A stretch of DNA of 20,157 bases from a virus: positions 1 to 20,157 of the IMG/VR virus record IMGVR_UViG_3300044995_000129. One strand, 5' to 3'. Positions 15,801-20,157 of the stretch are shown piece by piece. Position 1 is the first letter of the stretch. Every line of letters begins with the position of its first letter. A program made the position numbers and the translations under genes. The notes beneath the pieces were generated by a model. That model did no database searches, was not told the DNA's origin, and saw only the letters and a list, made by a program, of their open reading frames with translations.

Positions 15801-16259
15801 ATAATGGAGAGAGGAATAGATACAAAGATAAGGACCGAGATTAAGAAGATGAAATTCAAGGAAAAAGCCTTTATCTGGGCAACTGCAGATTCTCCAATCA
15901 CCAAAACTCATATGTACAAAGAAGGGCGTAATAAATATCAAAAAAGCTACGGAATGATGGAACTGTTGGGTATACTGGAAGATGAAAATATAGAACTGTT
16001 TGGTAAAGGTGCTACCGCTGAAGGAATACAGTTACATTCGAGTTCTAAATTCCATGCAAGTAGAAGTCCTGACAATGATACTACAGAAGACTATAGATGT
16101 AATATTGGATATGTCTGGATTACTTCAGAACAGACAACGGCTCTTGCAGAGAAAAACACCACTGATTTTGAAAAGTTAGTTCGTGCTATGTTTTCTTTTA
16201 TGGACTATTTGTGTTTCTATTGTGCGCGACAGGAATTAAACGAAACGTGGAGAACTTAG
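12867..16259 (+). CDS. Large tail/baseplate protein of unknown function
   Basis: An 1130-residue soluble protein; the ATG at 12867 is preceded by a weak TGGA 8 bases upstream. I do not recognise a family. The first ~130 residues are mixed alpha/beta; a Gly-rich turn (FLPGGGGQNF) lies near residue 310. A Lys/Arg/Asn/Thr-rich linker lies near 410, and later parts are largely helical with many Asn and Ile. No signal peptide, membrane span, long coiled coil or catalytic signature was found. It lacks the repetitive helical hydrophobic layout of most tape-measure proteins, so I do not call it that, though size and position leave it open. It uses ATA codons often, unlike the capsid gene. It runs to within one base of the next gene, so the two are probably co-translated. 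A tail or baseplate role is inferred from context. Confidence 0.6.
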   Translation: MAYRGFHELLTQLNTLSSPNLRTGEPLNILFKIGADEVIVRSSVLLHPEVAITRNKKNLEMLKLMLPFTGERIIYREIEPGDHRTVPLLFPPYTTEVDIIKPELALDKTQYKKPPMPELQSSIMSGDQLLKIIKQALSPPKIVPIFAILFKNGQPFPTKKAIAPTNSGLTDDVNDILYSGEFTFEIRNGIADLKSISQPDDRAIYIVKRGNANWSSIKADTKKAIIRSILNVFKEVWERIYKPKDEKDLNELLKNYPETILNIVTRAIAEQLDSHFYSFGSVSTAPYIYSGSGFTKDNLLRFLPGGGGQNFQDNLPSKADDLNPFLQYNRYIYGLIVLSNVLNDEETTDEVSNRAIATGILEEQGFAEDERLKNYLLSIVDNYLSGIIARMKNDMAQPNAPAKRTRNLSTNETKEPIDRVRPSLDRHALVGFEIDPDNFRFPDISLPCKYVSGLNETETPESYRTAYILSRQPVTRNIGLVVDRDNIRTFYHKLLESDKSTTEIEFGTLTSSTIQNLRYSQAIFLGGVFQNRFDYENSTVYPTLTLSDGTVITPEELAAIMKSNVFIGDCIEDKDTRQPVVIILSGFKSIFFARRLMELSPEGLFIAATVDTVNSTNENDIQQMLSYIGDAARIDEIEGIILAALNQTDINNAIKEEISKRIVEKILKELNMNEDRPYRSIMIQSINKYLDGAIRRNNIFDDLFNALQNNQYADLINNFTLDKFITIMLQYGSADIMDNYISGQPDDRIIDAAIELGIGFNNLFGKNTAQPNIITQQGPGTSAILNDGFPEGENIENGILSIVSLHELKVSYYLLKPDSELDFRNINNSNIRNSLFLKEWKEIFRTIPLRTICETLFTGKAAKLSSFLKENYGVHRLAASLINKQYNISSSAAIAYPAQFLNDAGLEEEFVDAAREYIKEATRLESILTWNFEDGNPDRIATGFDGLYSLMIQYIPSDDIKKIQNNTFTYTRQWFTDTIMERGIDTKIRTEIKKMKFKEKAFIWATADSPITKTHMYKEGRNKYQKSYGMMELLGILEDENIELFGKGATAEGIQLHSSSKFHASRSPDNDTTEDYRCNIGYVWITSEQTTALAEKNTTDFEKLVRAMFSFMDYLCFYCARQELNETWRT
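13059..13082 (+). other. Hairpin inside the 1130-residue protein gene
   Basis: GCTCCCC (13061-13067), loop TTTACC and GGGGAGC (13074-13080) form 7 G/C-rich pairs, extended by one G-U and one A-T pair. It lies about 190 bases into the gene and is followed by A/T-rich sequence without a clean T-run. It could pause polymerase or ribosomes near the start of a very long gene, or be chance. Confidence 0.4.
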
Positions 16260-16260
16260 A

Positions 16261-18831
16261 ATGGCAGGATGGGTAGACACTCTTGGAAACGATGTAAACG
16301 GACTTACAAAGATAAAACTACGTCGTCGTAAACTACAACCCGATAATATTCTACTTCATCTGCCAGTATTGAGTGGACGGATATTCGGTTCTTTTCTATC
16401 TTTAAATCGGAGCATCGGGAGTCCGATACTGGACAGATCGGTCATGTTAATAGATGTCGATCTGGCTAATGGAAAGAAAGACAAACCATCTGGATATATT
16501 ATATCTCAGAAAGCTATTTCAATTGACAATTTTAATGCGCCGATCGAAATACCATATAGTAGAACTTTTGTAAACAAGGAGGAACACTTATTTCTATCTC
16601 CAGTAACAAAAGACTGGAAAATGAGAACTTACTTTGCGAGTGGAGATATCAACCATGATCTACCTTTTTATAATCCTGATGTTGATGGTCTATTATCAAG
16701 CTTCCGTAGCGAAAAAGAAACAGCATTAAATCTTTATAACTTTCTGAATGGATATCAACTGGATGATATGCCAGAAGATTCCATTCTAAATATCAGACCA
16801 CCATTTTCTACCGGTTCAGAAATAACCACAGGACATCTGAATCGTTCCGGATTCTTTCGTCCTATTAAATATCCAGCTGAAGAATTATCGGGTATTGAAC
16901 TAATCAAAACAGTTGCAGCAATAAAGTTACTCCTTCTGTACAGAAAGGTAAGAAACAAATATTTGAGATCCGAAGGGTTTATTGATCCGGCTATTGAAAA
17001 CCCGGATGAAGTCCTCACCGACCTTTCGATGCTTGATATTTCTTCAACAAAAGCAACAATATTCAGAACCCCGGATATGGTTCAGATTGGAGTTAGCTAC
17101 GGCCAGCCAGTCATAGATATTTACACAAACAGAGGCATGAATACGGCCACTAACGATAAAGATAGTATTATGTATCTCCGTAAATTAGTCAGTATGTATA
17201 GAGGTCTGTATAATTATCTATCGAAGATAAGCCCTACACAGTATAATCAATTTCATATCTCACCTTTCAAAGCCGAACAACTGATTCCGCATCGGTGGTG
17301 GCATTATCCATTCTTCCTGTTACCTATGGATTACACAAATAACGATATTGATTCACTATATCGCAATAACCAACTTCACAGAAAGCAATTTACTAATAAA
17401 GCATTATTCCTGATACCACATGATACAGTAAATGAACCCGGCCAACTTGTAGATTCCAAATTAGTTTCCGATGAGTGGAACGGAAGCAATATGGCATTTT
17501 CTGTTTTCGATGGCCATCTTTATTATTCGAAGAAAGTATCAGATACAATAACAGACAATTTATCAATAGTCGGCGCAAAACACCCACCAAAACCTATTAT
17601 CGATATCTACGTTATTTGTAGTGAAAGTGTTAACGATACAGAAACTTTTCATCTCTTAAATAATGGTCAAATATACGAAACAGAAAACTATTCATATCGA
17701 GTTGTTATAACTGAAAGAAATAACTGGTCCAGATGGAATAGCGGAGCAAACTTAATAACGCCATACCCAGAAGTAGATCGTAGACTTGGTATTATAGACA
17801 CAATCCTCGGTATGATTAAAATATACGGTGGACAGTATACATCAGCCAGCGTAACAATAGAAACATTGAAAAGACACAGTAATCCTGTTGATTTGCTGAA
17901 CTCAAATTCATTCATCAAAAGAATTGATGGCTCGGTAGAAAGCAATATTCCCTTTGTGACTACTCTTGAACTAATAGGATATAAAAGCAGCAATATTACA
18001 GATAAAGAAATAGAAAGTGGTAATACTGATGTGATTGTAATTCCACTTCGCTCTATCACTCCAACAGACGATGCTTTCACGAATACTCTTAAGAATGAAA
18101 GAGTTAGACTGAATCATATATCTACGTATTCTACTACTGTATCATTTATTTCCCCTGACAATAGAAACACTATGTTCGTATCTAAACCAGGGTGGCTAAA
18201 TCTTTCTAATTCATGTAAGTTAGAAACGTGTTTAGATACTATCAAAGCATTTATTGATAAATACAGAGGATCTTTCCCTCGTTTAACCGGAAATACCACG
18301 GCATATGCAATTTCTACATCAACCTATATATTTAACGAACCCGAATGGTTTAAAGAAACACCAGATGGAACAATTGAATCACACCAGTATAGTAAAGAAT
18401 TTGTTGAACTTAACAGGTTAAGCCCGATAAAACATCTTGTTTATGGTATGCGATACAGCGGACGCAAAGACGCTGAAGATGTTGAATTCTATCCCGTATC
18501 ATTACACGAACTCTCCAGAAAAGATACTACAGATGAAGATCCGAAATGGATAGAAAACATATCTACTTATTCTGAGTATCTTCGAGGTATTGCCGGAGAA
18601 ACAGCTGTTGATCAGTTATATCCAGAAGATATATCTCTGATAAACAAAGAAAACTATAAAAAGCTTCTGGCTATATCAAAAAGTGATAATTCTACAATAG
18701 ATCAAACCACCGATGTCGAAACACTGAAGATAACCAGGAAAGTTAATTATGACAGAATAAGGCGCGCCATTAATAACCTGCGTATTGGCGTAGCAGCTAC
18801 CTATGTTTTTAGATATAACAATGTGAGTTAA
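16261..18831 (+). CDS. Large tail/baseplate protein of unknown function
   Basis: An 856-residue protein starting one base after the preceding stop; GGAG at 16249-16252, within the upstream gene, stands 8 bases before the ATG. The N-terminus has a basic segment (KIKLRRRKLQPDN) followed by hydrophobic strands (ILLHLPVLSGRIFGSFL), too polar in context for a sure membrane span. The rest is mixed alpha/beta with many Tyr, Asn and Ser, for example QLIPHRWWHYPFFLLP near residue 345. I see no enzyme motif, signal peptide or coiled coil. ATA isoleucine codons are frequent. The tight coupling to the 1130-residue gene upstream and the tube-like gene downstream suggests the three products form one assembly, probably baseplate or tail-tip. 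No specific function is proposed. Confidence 0.6.
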   Translation: MAGWVDTLGNDVNGLTKIKLRRRKLQPDNILLHLPVLSGRIFGSFLSLNRSIGSPILDRSVMLIDVDLANGKKDKPSGYIISQKAISIDNFNAPIEIPYSRTFVNKEEHLFLSPVTKDWKMRTYFASGDINHDLPFYNPDVDGLLSSFRSEKETALNLYNFLNGYQLDDMPEDSILNIRPPFSTGSEITTGHLNRSGFFRPIKYPAEELSGIELIKTVAAIKLLLLYRKVRNKYLRSEGFIDPAIENPDEVLTDLSMLDISSTKATIFRTPDMVQIGVSYGQPVIDIYTNRGMNTATNDKDSIMYLRKLVSMYRGLYNYLSKISPTQYNQFHISPFKAEQLIPHRWWHYPFFLLPMDYTNNDIDSLYRNNQLHRKQFTNKALFLIPHDTVNEPGQLVDSKLVSDEWNGSNMAFSVFDGHLYYSKKVSDTITDNLSIVGAKHPPKPIIDIYVICSESVNDTETFHLLNNGQIYETENYSYRVVITERNNWSRWNSGANLITPYPEVDRRLGIIDTILGMIKIYGGQYTSASVTIETLKRHSNPVDLLNSNSFIKRIDGSVESNIPFVTTLELIGYKSSNITDKEIESGNTDVIVIPLRSITPTDDAFTNTLKNERVRLNHISTYSTTVSFISPDNRNTMFVSKPGWLNLSNSCKLETCLDTIKAFIDKYRGSFPRLTGNTTAYAISTSTYIFNEPEWFKETPDGTIESHQYSKEFVELNRLSPIKHLVYGMRYSGRKDAEDVEFYPVSLHELSRKDTTDEDPKWIENISTYSEYLRGIAGETAVDQLYPEDISLINKENYKKLLAISKSDNSTIDQTTDVETLKITRKVNYDRIRRAINNLRIGVAATYVFRYNNVS

Positions 18832-18833
18832 AT

Positions 18834-20157
18834 ATGGGAACAATAGATACAAAACAAACTCCAGGCGCCGTAGTCGAGGCAATTACCAACTCCTCAACCA
18901 GTCAATATGAGACTAATTACTATACTGGCTCACAGGTATCTCTCTTTATTGGACCTATATGGGTTGAAGATCTTGTAGCTATAAACTATGAAATGGCGAA
19001 TTCCAAATCTCCGGTATGGGGTTGGAATGAAATGTATACTGATATGACCCTGGAAGGTAACTTTCTTGTTCAGGGGACTCTTACTGTTCATTATAAAGAA
19101 ACAGATTATCTGGGACGACTTATAAATCAACTCAGAGATATGCTCGCTAAAGTTGATAGTAAAGATGATATAGACTCAATCATCAACAATCGTAAGAGCC
19201 GTTTTGCGACAAGAATAGAATCTCGACTGATCGAACAACAGGTATCGCCGGAAGAGATAGCAGCAATTATGCGAGATGCATCTCTACGCTATGATGTAAT
19301 AGTCAATGAACTCGTGAACCAGAATTCTAACTATTTTAATTATGATCTTTCTATTGTTGCTGGTAATTACAGACAGGGTTCTGATGATATTGCTATAAAG
19401 ATATTTGAAAGATTTGTCCTTAAAGATGAGATAAGTCAGACTTCTCCAGACGGTGGAACTCTGTATACAACATATCGATGGTGGGCACGTAGATCAAGAT
19501 CAATCAAGCGAAACCCAGGTCTAAAAACAACCAGAGAACCAGGTATCATCGATGTCAGAAGAATGGTAGATGATATTCTGGATAGACTTACTTCAAGCTA
19601 TATTTCCGATAACCTGAAGTATATAAGTGAAACACTCAAAAACGATAGCGAAAAGAAATATAATAATGATATATTTAAGTTCGCAACGTCGTCAACATAT
19701 GCGAAGAACAAAAGGAGATCGATTATCGATATACCTTATATTGAATTTATCAATGCAACTGAAGAAACCGGCCCTGCCGGTGTGCCGTCTGCCGAAGAAG
19801 GAATCATATTTGGAATAGAAAAAGCCGGAGAAATAGGATTAACCGGTATTCCTTCTATGGGAACCAATTCCTATGGAGATTCAATGCTACTGAATCATAT
19901 TATAGCAAGATTTGAATGCCCGGAACGATATCTGATCAGCAGTGCCGGAATAACCGGACAACCGATATATGAATTCAAGAAAAATACCACCACTGGCCTG
20001 ATAGCCAGTGAATCAGAGATGCTCGTCGATGACGGTAAAGTTGTCAGGGTCCCGATTACCATAGACAATGGTCGTGGGCAGGCTGTTCATATCGATCACG
20101 AACTCACAGAAGCTACAGGTTTTGATCTCGTCGGGGAAATTACTCCAAGTTCTGAAG
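18834..20157 (+). CDS. Tail structural protein with tail-tube-like N-terminal domain (3' partial)
   Basis: The frame is open from ATG 18834, two bases after the preceding stop, to the window edge, giving at least 441 residues. No strong Shine-Dalgarno is visible, so translational coupling is likely. Residues 30-96 (starting YTGSQVS) align without gaps to residues 14-80 of the tail tube protein: Tyr, Gly, Val-Ser, Pro-Val, and two Gly residues (75 and 81 here, 59 and 65 there) all fall at a constant offset of 16. This section matches a domain seen in tail and baseplate proteins of large myophages (…LVQGTLTVHYKETDYL). After it come charged helices (about 100-150) and mixed alpha/beta sequence. 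A likely role is a tube-starter, tail-completion or baseplate-hub component. The C-terminus lies outside the window. Confidence 0.65.
   Translation, partial: MGTIDTKQTPGAVVEAITNSSTSQYETNYYTGSQVSLFIGPIWVEDLVAINYEMANSKSPVWGWNEMYTDMTLEGNFLVQGTLTVHYKETDYLGRLINQLRDMLAKVDSKDDIDSIINNRKSRFATRIESRLIEQQVSPEEIAAIMRDASLRYDVIVNELVNQNSNYFNYDLSIVAGNYRQGSDDIAIKIFERFVLKDEISQTSPDGGTLYTTYRWWARRSRSIKRNPGLKTTREPGIIDVRRMVDDILDRLTSSYISDNLKYISETLKNDSEKKYNNDIFKFATSSTYAKNKRRSIIDIPYIEFINATEETGPAGVPSAEEGIIFGIEKAGEIGLTGIPSMGTNSYGDSMLLNHIIARFECPERYLISSAGITGQPIYEFKKNTTTGLIASESEMLVDDGKVVRVPITIDNGRGQAVHIDHELTEATGFDLVGEITPSSE

Noticed and set aside
18930-19130. Minus-strand short frame near the right edge
   Set aside because: It overlaps the partial plus-strand tail gene starting at 18834, whose product aligns with the tail tube protein.
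19627-19818. Plus-strand 63-codon frame near the right edge
   Set aside because: It is out of frame inside the partial gene at 18834-20157 and has no ribosome site.
19991-20010. Inverted repeat CACTGGC / GCCAGTG in the last gene
   Set aside because: It is a 7-bp stem inside coding sequence with no T-run and no gene boundary nearby; chance is likely.

Overview
This window reads as part of the virion-structure region of a large contractile-tailed (myovirus-type) double-stranded DNA bacteriophage. All genes lie on the plus strand, are tightly packed, and follow the usual head-to-tail order: prohead protease, capsid-associated protein, major capsid protein, four connector/neck candidates, tail sheath, tail tube, then tail or baseplate genes. 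TAA, TGA and TAG all end genes, so there is no sign of stop-codon reassignment. Most starts have a good Shine-Dalgarno sequence (GGAG or AGGAG), which indicates a bacterial host. I cannot name the virus or its host. I see no tRNA, integrase, transposase, CRISPR array or host gene.

Head region (1-3987): a prohead protease cut off at the left edge carries a long polar C-terminal tail that looks like a scaffold and may also be made separately from an internal start at 862. It is followed by a 364-residue protein that is probably capsid-associated and by a 482-residue HK97-fold-like major capsid protein. Hairpins follow both of these last two genes, and the one after the capsid gene is a convincing intrinsic terminator.

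Connector region (4084-7520): four genes with almost no spacing encode proteins that I place by position as head-completion, neck and tail-terminator components. One carries an Ig-like domain and a proline-rich linker. The first starts without a visible Shine-Dalgarno, next to promoter-like hexamers.

Tail region (7571-20157): an unusually long tail sheath (840 residues) and a tail tube protein are each followed by a hairpin. Next come a 332-residue beta-rich protein, a C39-like (papain-fold) cysteine peptidase, two very large proteins of unknown function (1130 and 856 residues), and a gene running off the right edge. The N-terminus of that last product aligns without gaps to the tail tube protein.

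The most unusual feature is the 112-base gap before the peptidase gene. It is the longest noncoding stretch in the window and folds, on paper, into a 35-bp interrupted hairpin (12086-12178). The hairpin's 3' arm contains the peptidase gene's Shine-Dalgarno sequence, which suggests translational control of an enzyme embedded in a tail-assembly operon. No stretch longer than 300 bases lacks a gene.
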